DNA of 64,000 nt. Origin: Dasyornis broadbenti. Its lineage: Eukaryota > Chordata > Aves > Passeriformes > Dasyornithidae. Under the pieces are notes generated by a model, which saw only the letters and a list, made by a program, of their open reading frames with translations, searched no databases and was not told the DNA's origin. Shown piece after piece: positions 1 to 10,854 of the stretch. The position numbers were made by a program, and so were the translations under genes. Location of the stretch: assembly GCA_013397935.1 (NCBI GenBank), contig VZRN01002991.1, forward strand, positions 420,306 to 484,305, in the 5' to 3' direction. How positions within the stretch are numbered: position 1 is the stretch's first letter; every line of letters starts with the position of its first letter.

Positions 1-1535
1 TTTTTTTTTTCCCCCCTGATTCCTTTCGTAAGATATTCAAAAGCATCTGGGATGTTCCCTGCTTTTCTCTAGCAGGGAAAAGGCAGGAGTATTATCAGCC
101 ATGCTAACAAGTCAATTTGACAGGTCATTGTTGGATGAATAAGCTGCTCCTGATGACAAGTGCACCAGCTCACTTGTGCTTGTGAAGCTCTTGGAGGGTT
201 CACTCATCAGAGCATTTGGTTACAATCACTCCCTTTGAGTTATTTAATCAGTATCTCCTGTCAGGCTTCAGTGCCAGGCCAGGAGACTGAAAGGATTTAG
301 AACTAGATGACCAAAAGAGATGACAATTCTTAATTATCAAGCTGTATATTTAGTCCTGAGGAGTCCCCAAACAGTGGAGGGTCAGCTCAGCGATCACTCT
401 GGAGCTGTGCTCTGAGTTTGATATTTTAAGCAAACTCTTCCAGCCAGCGGCAGGTTCACAGTCAGGGAACAATGGAAGCAGAGGCTGCTTCACATTTCTT
501 ACATACCAGTGATGCCAATTTATGAATTCTTCTATAAAGCTCTGGAGATACAAACCATCTGTTAGGAATAAAAAGACAACAACATTTATGCATTTGGTTA
601 CACATAAGAGGAGTGAATATGTTTTGTTTAGACAATTCCCATGAATTCCAGTCTCAAGAATCACTGACAGCGCGTCTTGTTTATGAGTTTTAAATAATGA
701 CAGCAAAGCAGAGTTTCCAGATAGCTATACAAAAACATAGATTAATAAGTGACTGCCTTCCTGTTTGTTTTTGTTTCTGTGCCTTCTGAAGGGACAAGTT
801 ACACCCTATTTGAATACGCTAGTGGCTGAGCAGAAATAAAAGAGCTTATCCGCTAATTTAATTTTATCTCCCAAATCAAAAGCAGTTATTACAGGAGCAT
901 CAGTTAAGTCTTAATTATATGTTTTTGCTTCTGGAAACTCCTTCATGGAAGAAGTAATAAACAATGAGGTATGCAACGGACTTAGGGTATTTTTCCAGGT
1001 CTTTTATCTTCCTTTGACCTTGGAGGTTACGTGTACAAAATATATTGTAGGATTAGGCCTGAGAAAATTAGGATTTATCATTTTTAGTGATAGTTAGAAG
1101 AATTTGCCAATGTATGGGTATTATTTTTCAATGCTTTGCCAGGTTTCAGGGACAGAACCTATCTTTTACTCCTCAGAATGACCTCCTACCATGTCTAAAA
1201 GGAAAAAGACGGCCTGTCATCTGATTGACAAGGTAGCAGTGTTACCACATGGTCTTTTCTTAAACTCAGAAAGGCAAAAAAAGATGAGGGGAAAAAAAAA
1301 AAAAACATTTATGGCCAGGTTAAAATGAGTTGGGAAAATGCTTCTAGAGTAGTACTTGCTTAGCCTGAGCTGGAGCAGAAGCTCTGAATTGCTTAATAAT
1401 ATCAATGTACTTTAAAAGAAATTCTTTTATAAGAAAGCTTGGCTCATAGCAACATTTATCTCTTGTCAGTGCAAGTTCCTTCTGGTCTGACCTGCAGCTT
1501 TGCTGCATGTAGAAAAGAGGAAACCACTAATAGAC
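1..1535. other. Non-coding stretch, left edge
   Basis: No supported gene. The window opens with a run of ten T followed by six C, and an A14 tract lies at 1292-1305. A 118-codon minus-strand ORF (350-706) has no recognisable domain, no supporting splice or promoter context and ordinary composition, so it is treated as chance. The rest is AT-rich unique-looking sequence. Confidence 0.7.
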
Positions 1536-1970
1536 AAAGCTGGGGAAGGCTCTGGAGTAGAAGTCTGATGAGGAATATTTGAGGGAGCTGGTGGAGCTTA
1601 GCCTGGGGAAAAGGAGGCTCCTGGGAGGACTGATCACTCTCTACAAGTACCTGACAGGAGGGTGGAGCTAGGTGGAGGTCAAACTCCCAGGTAACAAGGA
1701 AGAGGATGTTAGGAAATGGCCTCACTTTGCACCATTGGAGGTTTAGATTGGATATTAGGAAAGATTTCTTCACTAGAAGAGTGGTCTAGCACTGGAAAAG
1801 GCTGCCTAGAGCAGCGGTGGAGTCACCATCCCTGGAGGGATTTAGAAGTGCAGACGTGTCACTTGTGGACATGGTTTAGTGGTGGGTTTGGCATTGCTGG
1901 GTTAATGGTTGGAGTCAATGTTTTTAAAGGTCCTTTCCAACCTGAATGATTTTACTGTTCTGTGATCCTA
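1536..1970 (+). mobile_element. CR1 LINE 3' fragment (about 435 bp)
   Basis: This is the 3' end of a chicken-repeat-1 type non-LTR retrotransposon. Seen directly are the family landmarks in order: the 'cctggggaaaaggaggctcc' block near 1602, 'ggaggtttagattggatatt' near 1736, 'gtggagtcaccatccctgga' near 1818, and the terminal 'aggtcctttccaacctgaat' near 1928. It ends in a CR1-style short tail (TTCTGTGATCC) rather than poly-A. CR1 copies are usually 5'-truncated, as here, and no reverse transcriptase or endonuclease reading frame remains. Divergence from the remembered consensus is moderate, so it is an old inactive copy. Boundaries are accurate to perhaps 20 bases at the 5' end. Confidence 0.93.
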
Positions 1971-3680
1971 CTTCTCTGATGGGACGGGGGAGTTGACTCA
2001 CTATCACATCTGTGCTACTTCTAATAATGATTGAACAGCCTGAGTGATTTGACTTCACAATAATCTTCCCTAATTTTTCACCTACAAGCGGTACCCTTCT
2101 GTCCTCGTACCAACAACCTGTAATTGCACAGCTGCACTGATGGCAGCACCCCTGTGATTTCTGCCAGGCTGCCTTTCCATGCAGACTAAGACATTTGAAT
2201 CAAAGTTGGTTCATTTTCTTTTAAACTTTGCCTCAGCTGACTACATGTAACCACTACAGTTACTCTCTGCAAAACACAGTCTTGCTGCAAAAAAAAAAAA
2301 AAAATTAAAAAAGGAGACATATTACTTTTCCTGTTCTCAGTTCAGGAAGACAGGGAATAAGCTCAGGGATCAGAGTGTACGATCACACGTAAACCTTGGG
2401 GAGTGGATGTAGACTTCAGCTTTTTGTGGTGTGTAGGGCAAATTCCCATTAATCCTTAGAGCTGTGTGGCTTGCAGCGTGGTAGCTTTCTGATCCTCTTG
2501 GTCAAGAAGCACTTAGGTCTGAGTTACTCTGGAGACTGATGTCATGACTTAGCCAAGGAGAATTAAAAACACTGATGTGAAGATAGGCTGTGAAGGCGAG
2601 GATATCCACGGGGTATAGGTGTCACACCATGAGAAAAGCAGCAGAATGGAGCCTTTGCTGTAAGGAATGACCTGAAAATCCAAGGCCATTAATGTGAATT
2701 TGAGATCAGCTTTCCACAGCTTTACCAAGGAAGGCTGTAAAAAGGACAAAACGCTTCAGGCCACGCAAGAGTGCAGATGTTAATGAAAACAAAAATCAGA
2801 AGTTGAAGCATAACCAATTTAATGCCTGTCCGAACTTGTACACGAGATATCCACTTGCAAGGCGTGCAGTGAGAGCCTGTGACCTCATTTCCCCTGGCAC
2901 ACAGGGAGAAAGTGTTATTTTCTCATGCCATCGCACAGAAACCGGAAGCTTTTCTTTCCAAGTGATAACTTGAACAGATGCAACTTATTTCCCAGTAATG
3001 CAGGCGGCAACATGTGTTGCCACTGCAGTTTGAAATGTCCATTAATTTAGCAGTAAATCCCTTATCCCTGTAAAATGAAAACACCATATTCTACATGGAC
3101 AGAGAAGAGCGTATAACTCTGCTTTTCAGATGTTAGAGCCTCCAGTGGACAATTGTTCACCAATTTCAATTTACACAGCTGGCTGTCTCATCCTGAAAAG
3201 ATGCCTTAGGACTGAGAAAGCATGGAAAGTAAATTACCATCTCATTCCAAACAACATCATTTCCCTCTCCCCCAGGCTAAAATTGAGGTATGTTAATACA
3301 ACAATGTTAGGAAGTCAGCCCTGCTTCTGTTGGCACAACATTTGACCTATGTAAAGAGGCCAAAATTTTCTGAATCTGTAGAAATGAAGTTTTGTAGATA
3401 CCAGAATCTTATTTGTCTTACCTAAACATGATTATGAGGAAAAGACTGAGGTACACAAAGTAACGAAAGATTTTGTTGCCATTAGAGTGAAAATTAAAAC
3501 AGCCCTGTCTTGCAGTTAAAATATGCAAGCAAAAATGAAGTGTCTGCTTTATGTTAAAAAAATAACCATAGTGAGGGTTCTATTCTCAAGTATTGCCAGT
3601 TTTCCTTCTCCATGTAATAGAGCAGTGGAAAATAGTAAATTCAAGACAGTCCAAATCTGTTTCTGACATTATCAACAGAG
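1971..3680. other. Non-coding stretch
   Basis: No gene supported. It contains an A16 tract at 2289-2304 and otherwise unique-looking AT-rich DNA. Small ORFs at 2549-2749 (minus) and 3130-3345 (plus) lack domains and start context. Confidence 0.65.
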
Positions 3681-3840
3681 GGAAGGGAATAATCTGACTC
3701 AGCAAGTTCATTATCGCTAAGTGCACTTGAGCATGCTGAGTTTATAAATTTGATAATGCCTGGTTTATGAGTTTGATTCCTGAGTTAAATTATAGCTCAT
3801 TGTAATTAGCCCAATTAATGCTCAGTCTACCACTGTGCTG
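3681..3840. promoter_or_regulatory. Possible conserved non-coding block
   Basis: A short stretch with a dense run of AT-rich transcription-factor-like words, including TAATTA-type homeodomain cores ('tgtaattagcccaattaatg') and TTTATGAG/TTTATAAA words, with no repeat signature. Called only on texture; conservation has not been tested. Confidence 0.2.
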
Positions 3841-5109
3841 GAAAAACTAACAAAACACACAGACAAATACGGATCATGAGCCACACACTACAGCAAGAGG
3901 GAGATGGGGGCGGTGGCACAGCCCCCCAGCCCAACTCTGCTCTTTTCCATCCTCATTTCACTCCTGTCAGATTATTTTAATGTTTGTGAGTGGTTTTCCA
4001 TAGCTATAGTACAATGGCAAGGAGTCTGGAATTGTTACAGTCTCGAGAAATATTGCAAAATAATACGGTTTTCTCTATTAAAGTTTGATGCTCAGCAAAA
4101 CTTCCAAATCCATCTAGAAGTATGTTTTTCTAAATGATCAGAATTGTTTTCCTTCTTCTTGAAAGGGGGCATGAGTCAAATAAACAATAGCGAGGAGGAC
4201 ACTATCCCAAGGCATGTTAGAAGTCCTATGAAAAGTTAAATGCTACTGGGAGCCCAAGTCCCCTTTGCCCTTGGAAATCTCCTCCTCCATTCATACCTTG
4301 AGGCACAGCATCAGCTATATTAACACGGCCTGAGAGGTCTCAGTTCTCAAGCAGACTTCACCAGAAGTGAATGGACCTTTATTTTTTTGGAGCCGGGTAA
4401 CCAGAGGTTAGGCAATGCTAAGTGCAGTTCAATCAGGTCTCCTCAGGCGTGGGAGCTGACATCCACCCAGCCCCAAAATGCTGTTCCTGTCCATCTGTAG
4501 GCTGAGATGGAGCTGCCAGAGCAGAACTGTGCACAAGGATGTGCAAGAGTGATTTTTGCACGTCTTTTTGCACATTTTTGCACATCAGGATGAAGCACGG
4601 AGAGGATGATCTGCTGGACAAGTGCTGAGAACACATCTCTTAGGAGGGATCGTCACCTTTGTACTGCCCTCAGCCCCTGTGGTTTAGAGTAAGGTCTTAC
4701 TAAATAGGACCCGTTCAAAATCCTGGGAGCAGGACCTAGGAGTCATTCCTTCTCTGCCCTCCCTTACCGCCAGGCTATTGTACAAAAATGTGGTGTGAGG
4801 AGGCAGCAGGCACAGCCACTGTAAATACCAGGCTCAACAAAGCTTTTCTGCAGCTCAGCATGGGCTATTGGGGCAATAGAACTGTTCTGAGAGTGCACAG
4901 AGCTACGTAAAGCATGTGTGAGGGCTGAGTTCAGGTACTTCGAGCTACTGCCGAGATTAGGCAGGCACTGGAAAAGTCATCTTTTTCATCACAGTTTTGG
5001 ACTTTGATGTCTCTGTTGTACCTGGGTCATGTGTGGACACAAAAATCGTGGGGCTGATGCTCATAATTCCTGCAGAACGCATGGGTAGATGTTGTTCTTG
5101 TTCAGCTGA
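3841..5109. other. Non-coding stretch with a small hairpin cluster
   Basis: No gene supported. Two overlapping minus-strand ORFs at 4433-4636 read the same DNA in two frames and neither resembles a protein family. The only distinct structure is the TGCACA cluster at 4538-4586, listed separately. Confidence 0.6.
4538..4586. repeat. Inverted plus tandem GTGCA/TGCAC cluster
   Basis: GATGTGCAA at 4538-4546 is exactly complementary in reverse to TTGCACATC at 4578-4586, so the segment can fold with a roughly 31-base loop. Inside and at the right arm, TTTTTGCAC occurs three times (starting at 4553, 4565 and 4575), giving a short imperfect tandem of 10-12 base period. Confidence 0.7.
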
Positions 5110-5520
5110 TGATCATCCTCTCCTTTTCCCAGACTCCCATGAAAGCGTGAAAAGTGCAGTTATTCATGCACAATAAGGCGTGATCGTTATCGCGATTTGT
5201 TTCTGCAGATGTTGTTAAAACAAGGCAATATCTGAGGCTCCACAAAAGATGCGCCTTTCTCATGCAAAGCATAACATTCCTAGCGAGTCGAATGCTGTGT
5301 CAGAGCTGGGTAAGCCGGAATATTCCAGACATTTTAATGCAAGTGCACCCTCCTCCAGTATGAGACGTGTGTTTGTTAGCCAAGGAGAATGCTGTCAACA
5401 AAATTCAATAGCCAGAGCGGTTCACCATCATCCTTTTTGCAAATGAGGTGTAAATTTAAAAACTGTCACTAGCTGTAGAAAGGTGGAATTTGTATTGATT
5501 GTTGATCATATTTAAACCAC
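5110..5520. promoter_or_regulatory. Possible conserved non-coding block with clustered CpG
   Basis: Unlike its surroundings, this stretch retains several CpG dinucleotides, including the palindrome ATCGCGAT near 5188 and 'gcgagtcgaatg' near 5283. It has balanced, non-repetitive composition. A 65-codon plus ORF (5249-5446) overlaps but has no family resemblance. Retained CpG and motif density suggest constraint; this is inference without alignment. Confidence 0.25.
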
Positions 5521-5756
5521 CTCTTCCCTAAGGAGTTTATCTTCAGCCATCTGCAAAACCTTGCCCACATTTGTATTGCTATGTGAATAATGTTATAAAA
5601 AGCATAACTCTGTAAATGAAGTCTGAGGCTTACACTAAGGAATCAGATATTGGGAGATGTGGAACAGCTTGAGTTTTAAGACTATCCTCTTGAGATATCT
5701 GGCTGTTCCTAGAATATCTCTTGGTTTTCAAACACATTTTATGAGCAGGAAACTTT

Positions 5757-5806
5757 CCACCAGACCAGGTTGCTCAAAGCCCCATCCAACCTGGCCTTAA
5801 ACAGAG
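5757..5806 (-). mobile_element. CR1 LINE scrap, minus strand
   Basis: About 50 bases matching the minus strand of the CR1 3' region: 'accaggttgctcaaagcccc' followed by 'atccaacctggcctt'. The same segment appears in plus orientation in the copies at 10.7 kb and 53.6 kb of this window, where the wording is 'ggccaggttggatgg'. Flanking sequence no longer aligns by eye, so only a scrap is called. Confidence 0.75.
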
Positions 5807-8800
5807 ATCTCTGATCTGAACCCAGGACAAGCTCTGTCACAATTGCTTTTAGGGGTCATCCTCCATGTCCAGATCTTGTTTGGAGTGTGGTAGCTTGACT
5901 TGCTTTGTAGTTGTCATTCCATTGGTTCTGAATATTTGAATAGAAACCATTATGATCCTGAGCTGCCCAAAATAGCTCTGAGTGCCCACAGTTATCCCCA
6001 AGTTGCTAATAAATTGAGCATTACATGCTGAAAAGCAACAACTGGTTGTTTATAGGGAAACAGGGTACAGTACTGAAATGGAGCATCCTATCAAAAGCTG
6101 TGTAACATTCCTCTTTCACTCCATAGGGTTCAGATCCATATTACTTCTACTGAGATGTGAGTGGATATGTGCAGATGGAAGCATAAATATGAAGTTTATC
6201 TCCTGCTCCACTTGAACACTGTCCCTCTCTGTGCAGGCAGCCAAGCCCATGGTTTAGAAATAAGTGAATGGCTAAGCAGTCATGCTGGGTCTGCCAATGT
6301 CTAGAAAGGATCAACTACACAACTTTAACAATTGCTGAAAATGTGTATATCTGATGATCTGAGCTACCTCTGCTGTAAATTAAAGCACAGTTGTCTTTAA
6401 ATCAATTGAGTTTTCCAGTCCTGCTGAAAATGAGATATGATATCAAAAGGATAAAAAACTGCAAAGGCATTAAGTGACTTTTATCTCTCTTGTCAGATGT
6501 GATCACCAAATCGATTAATTTCCTTCACCTGATATAGGCAGTAACTTCTAAACTGAAACTACATTTCCTGGGACCTTGTGTAGAATCTCTTTCCCTGGAT
6601 AAAAAACCAACTAATTATTTAAGAGGGGCTTGGAAACTTTTCCTTACTACAGTGCCTGTTGTGCTCTCGATGTGACCAGTGATTATGAAATAAGACCTTT
6701 GCAAGGATTCCAAGCGTGCATGCATTGCACATTACCATCCCCATTGCTTATAAACTTTTTTTCCCTAAGCCCCACAGGATACAGGATTCTTGTTCTCTCT
6801 TTGCTTCCTAGACCTGAGTCCATGGACACCTAAAACCAAATATGAAATATGTAACAGCATAGACAATTGTGCTGGCTAAGGCAATTCATGGGACATTTTC
6901 CATAGTTGTTCCTGATTTTACTGAATCTATTTACCCAGCTGTTTATCCATGATGAACTTTGGTACCTTTGCAGTAATTCCATGTTGCATATTTTATTTGG
7001 ATTTCTCTGGCCTCTGACTTTTGAGCTCAGAGTTTTGGTGTTCAGCCTCAGACCTGCAGTTGTTGTGCTGGGTTTCTAGAGCTCTGTTCAGCCTGCAGAG
7101 AGACACCCTGGTACTGCTCAGAGGATGTCACCAGGACTGCAGGGCGAGCTCCACAGGCAGGTGTTGGCTGGAATCACAGGAGCGCTGGTCAGCAGTTCCC
7201 TTCAGAGTCAGCTGGTGCACTCCAAGGTGTCCTACCAAGCACACTGAGGTGGCAGCAACCAAAGAGCTCCCTCTGGAGTAAAACAACCGTGTGAAATATG
7301 GAAAGGTGATTTTTCTTCATCATACTCACAAAATGGCAATCATATCAATCCCATTGCATGCGTCTGTTAAGACAGGAATACCTGCCAGGGAAATGCCTGT
7401 TTGATGTCTCTTTTCAAATGACTGAGTCCATTTCAGACATGCATGAACACATCTGTACAAGATTAGCCCCATCTGGGCAAACATCAATATTCCTGCGTCA
7501 CAGGCAGTGGCCGGAGGCACAGATAGACCTGAGGGACCTGCCAAGAGCTACGAGCACAAGTGTCAGGCAGTTTGTTGGAAGAGACTCTCCACCAGAAGAG
7601 CCCAGGTAAGGACCAGTGGAGCAACCAGGCCCCTCAGAGTCTGTTTCTGAGAGAGCTCACAAACAAGATAACCTGTTTCTGTAGCTCCAGGCACACCTGC
7701 CTACAACCATACCTTCTCTTGTGCAAAAAGATGCCCCCCACAGCTCAGAGGGAATGCCAGTGAGCCTTGAAAGGAGGTGTTAATGTTGAGAAGATTGATT
7801 ATTTTCCATCCAGAACCTCTGTTTCCCTATAATTTAAGTTTCATGTTTTAAGTTTCAGTTTTAAGTTTCAAGCCTCTTCTTTCTGTCTGGACAGCGTTTC
7901 AAACAAAGCTTACATGATACTCAAAAGCAAGCCCTGTCTAGCTGGTTAATTTATTTTAATAAAATAAAACAGCTGAAGCATCATTTTCTTAGACTGGAGT
8001 CCTCTTCTTCTTTGTTCTTATTATTACTTCTATTATATATTAAAATTCTGTAATCAACAGTATATATGTAGAGCTATTGTGAGATAATTCATGTTCTGTC
8101 CTGTCTGGCCAGGTAGAGGGCAAAGTTTAATGCAGTTTCATCACACTTTATGGTTTAATAAGGCCGGTTACAACTTCATAGAAATTCAGTTTAATATAAC
8201 CTAATTAGGACCTTAGAAAACCATCAGCCTAACCTTCTAATATGTTTTTCGAAGCCAACTTGTCCTTTCCTTTCCATGAAGAGGGTGATAAAAGCTGCTT
8301 GCTTTGCTTAGCCAGGGGAAGCTGTGTGGCACTCAATTTTGCCACTGATGCCACACAGGGAAAAGACAGCACCAGAAAACACGAACCACAGCACCACAGC
8401 GCTTTGGCCAGACCCTCTGTGCTCTTTCAAGAAGGAAGGGGAGGTGTCATCACATCTCTCTTCTGAAATTACACACCAGTTCTTCCTACATGTGAAGGAG
8501 TGACAGTATGGTTGTAGTCAGTGCTCAGAGGTGTAGTCAGCCCCTCGTGCATCCCCATGGTGGCACAGCCTGTAACTACATAGTCACACACTATTCTTTT
8601 TTTTATCAGCCCCTGGCCTTAATCCAGGGCCACAATGTAGTACTACATTCTGCTTCTTGAGCTTGAGTTCCATACCCAATTTACTGCACCCACTGAAATT
8701 ATCCTCTGAGAAGTGATTGATGAACGTCCTTGGAGGTGAGTCTGCGGCATTCATGTTCGCTCTGCCCGCAAACATCAGTGACGTTATTTGCAGAGTGTGA

Positions 8801-9540
8801 CTGCAATAGGAAATATGAACTGGATTGTCAAAGTCCGTTTCTTTGGGGTGCTAATCCGAAAGGTCTGAATTTTCAGAAGGCACCAGAATTGTACAACACA
8901 TTTGGTGCCTGAAGCTCCTCTTTATCCCGATTCCAAATTAAGGGCACTTTGCAGTTTTGAAGGCTGGGCTTGGTCCCATGTTGGGGTCCATGTTTCTCCT
9001 TCACAGTCGCCTTTTTTTAAACTGTGCTTTCATCCTCAAACAGCTTTTCCAAAATCTCTGTCCTTGAGTCTGCACCTTGCACTTCTTTCTCCTTTTCTTT
9101 GTGGCTCTGAATAGTATATCATGAATTTCAATGTGCCAGGGCCAAGCACTCAGAAGTGAAGCATTCAGGGGAGCTCTGTGGTCTGGTCTCCTCTCAAGGA
9201 CAGTAAAAGATGCTGTGCTTCCTTCCCCTCACTTTATCTAAATTTCATGCTGTGCTCCAAAACATACGAGAGCATCCCTGCCCTGCCTCTGATCTGAATG
9301 GTGATGACAAAAATAAATAGCATATTAACTAGAAGCAGGCACATAGCACACACAATTTCAGTCCAAATAATTGAAATCCACCATTGCTTAAAAAAGGAAG
9401 AAAAGAAAAGAAGATAGGAAACCTAAAAAAAAAAGAGTTTCTTTCAGTAGGAATTGCCAGGTTGTCTAAGAAGAGGTGACTAGTCCAAACTACAGTGCCA
9501 GAATATACCCACACAGAGTGTTATAGGGATAAATATTGTC
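5807..9540. other. Non-coding stretch
   Basis: No gene supported. 7021-7763 is somewhat richer in GC and has several overlapping short ORFs on both strands (7021-7281, 7358-7609, 7560-7763 plus; 7326-7544 minus). An AG/GTAAGG donor-like site sits near 7604-7609, at the end of one of these, but no convincing acceptor or family match accompanies it. 8700-8900 keeps several CpGs and a TGACGTTA word. 9386-9440 is A/G-rich. Confidence 0.6.
7833..7870 (+). repeat. Three-copy short tandem repeat
   Basis: The 11-mer TTTAAGTTTCA occurs three times exactly, at 7833-7843, 7847-7857 and 7860-7870, with 13-14 base spacing. Such a small array most likely arose by replication slippage. Confidence 0.85.
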
Positions 9541-9920
9541 AAGTCATTATCAGTGTACAATGAAAGAAATTTAATATAGTCAAATGAACCCATCTATCTG
9601 TCCTTGCAGATTTCCAAATTTCATACACTAATTTCCATGTTCCTCTTTGACACTGAATTTTTAGGAGGAGAATTAATTCAGAGAAATGTCTCTTAATATA
9701 AAATTTAATCATAGCTTTTTCAATAAGTGTGTAATTTTTTTTAAGAAATAAAATGTGATGTGATCTACATTTTTGATTAAACAGGGAAAATGCTTATAGG
9801 CTCTATCCTGATAGAGCCCTGATTCCTTAAGCAACACATTATGAGATGTTAATTAAATGACAGTAACGTGTAACATAGCTCCCGTTTTTAATTTATTCAG
9901 GCTTCATATTTTTTCCACAC
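9541..9920. promoter_or_regulatory. AT-rich block, possible regulatory element
   Basis: AT-rich unique sequence with several TTAATTAA/ATTTAAT words and a perfect 9-base inverted repeat at 9799-9818. No coding potential is visible. Candidate only by texture. Confidence 0.2.
9799..9818. repeat. Perfect 9-bp inverted repeat, 2-base spacer
   Basis: GGCTCTATC at 9799-9807 and GATAGAGCC at 9810-9818 are perfect reverse complements separated by CT. The arrangement could be a dimeric protein-binding site or simply a small cruciform-prone palindrome. Confidence 0.9.
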
Positions 9921-10689
9921 TGAGGGGATATTCTCACCTTAACAGCAAAACAGCTCTGTGAGAGGCAGAGCTGATGAAACCTGCTTTCCTCTAAGATTTG
10001 TGTCTGTGGGTTGAACTCAGCCCTGCGGATCATGGAGCATCCACGGGGAACACAGACCTGCTGCAGTCTTACCTGGCATGGGGCTCTGACAGCAGAGTGG
10101 GGATTTACTAAGACAATGCTAAGGGTGTTTTGGCTCTGCTGTTTAGGGAATTGTATCCATCAAGGGTTTCTGGACGCCTGGAAATGCCAGACCTTGTTGA
10201 ACAGGTGCACGTCAGATGCACACAGAAGGTCTGGGTGACCCTGGACATGGGGACTCACTGGGCTTTCAGCACATTTATCCCACTGCCACTGTCAGAAGCA
10301 TGTCAAAACAGAGAGAGCACATCCATTTTACTGGGTGCTATTGCTGCACAAGAACCCCAAGCAGTCCCTGGCAGCCCTTGTTCCGTAAGTTTTTCTGGTA
10401 TTTCCTACAGGAGAGGAAATCACTTCTTTGCGTGTGTGCGTAAGCCAAATGAACAACACACATATTTGTTCTTAAAAGTGAGCTAAAGAAACATGTTTTC
10501 CTATCTTATTTTATTTATTTTTACATGTTCAATTGCATCCTGAAAGTCTCAGGCTGTCTACACCTGAAACCCAGTGATTCCAGCACTGATGATACAGGGA
10601 GCCTTTGAAATTCAATCTCCTACCAGTGGCACTGGGATTCAGTGCGGGCAGTAGACACGGCACAGCTCCTTTTGAAATTTATGGGAAAT
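9921..10689. other. Non-coding stretch
   Basis: No gene supported. Three overlapping plus-strand ORFs between 10011 and 10486 occupy different frames of the same segment and none resembles a known protein. Confidence 0.6.
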
Positions 10690-10854
10690 CATCAGGAAGC
10701 TGTGGCTGCCCCATCCCTGAAAGTGTTCAAGGCCAGGCTGGATGGCGTTTTAAGCAACCTGGTCTAGTGGCAGGTGCTCCTGCCCAAGACAGGGGATTGG
10801 AATTAGCTGATTTTTAAGGTCCTTTCCAATCCAAACCATTCTGTGATTCTATGA
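10690..10854 (+). mobile_element. CR1 LINE 3' fragment (about 165 bp)
   Basis: Short 5'-truncated CR1 3' end. Visible landmarks are 'gctgccccatccctgaaagt', 'aaggccaggctggatgg', 'aaggtcctttccaatccaaa' and the terminal CTGTGATTCTATGA. It is followed by a short A tract. The same CR1 sub-type wording is seen in the copy at 53.4-53.7 kb, so both probably come from related subfamilies. Confidence 0.93.

Noticed and set aside
350..706. 118-codon minus-strand ORF
   Set aside because: No family resemblance, promoter, splice or polyadenylation context.
7358..7609. ORF ending at an AG/GTAAGG donor-like site
   Set aside because: The donor is good but no matching acceptor or family similarity was found; isolated GTAAGG sites are common by chance.
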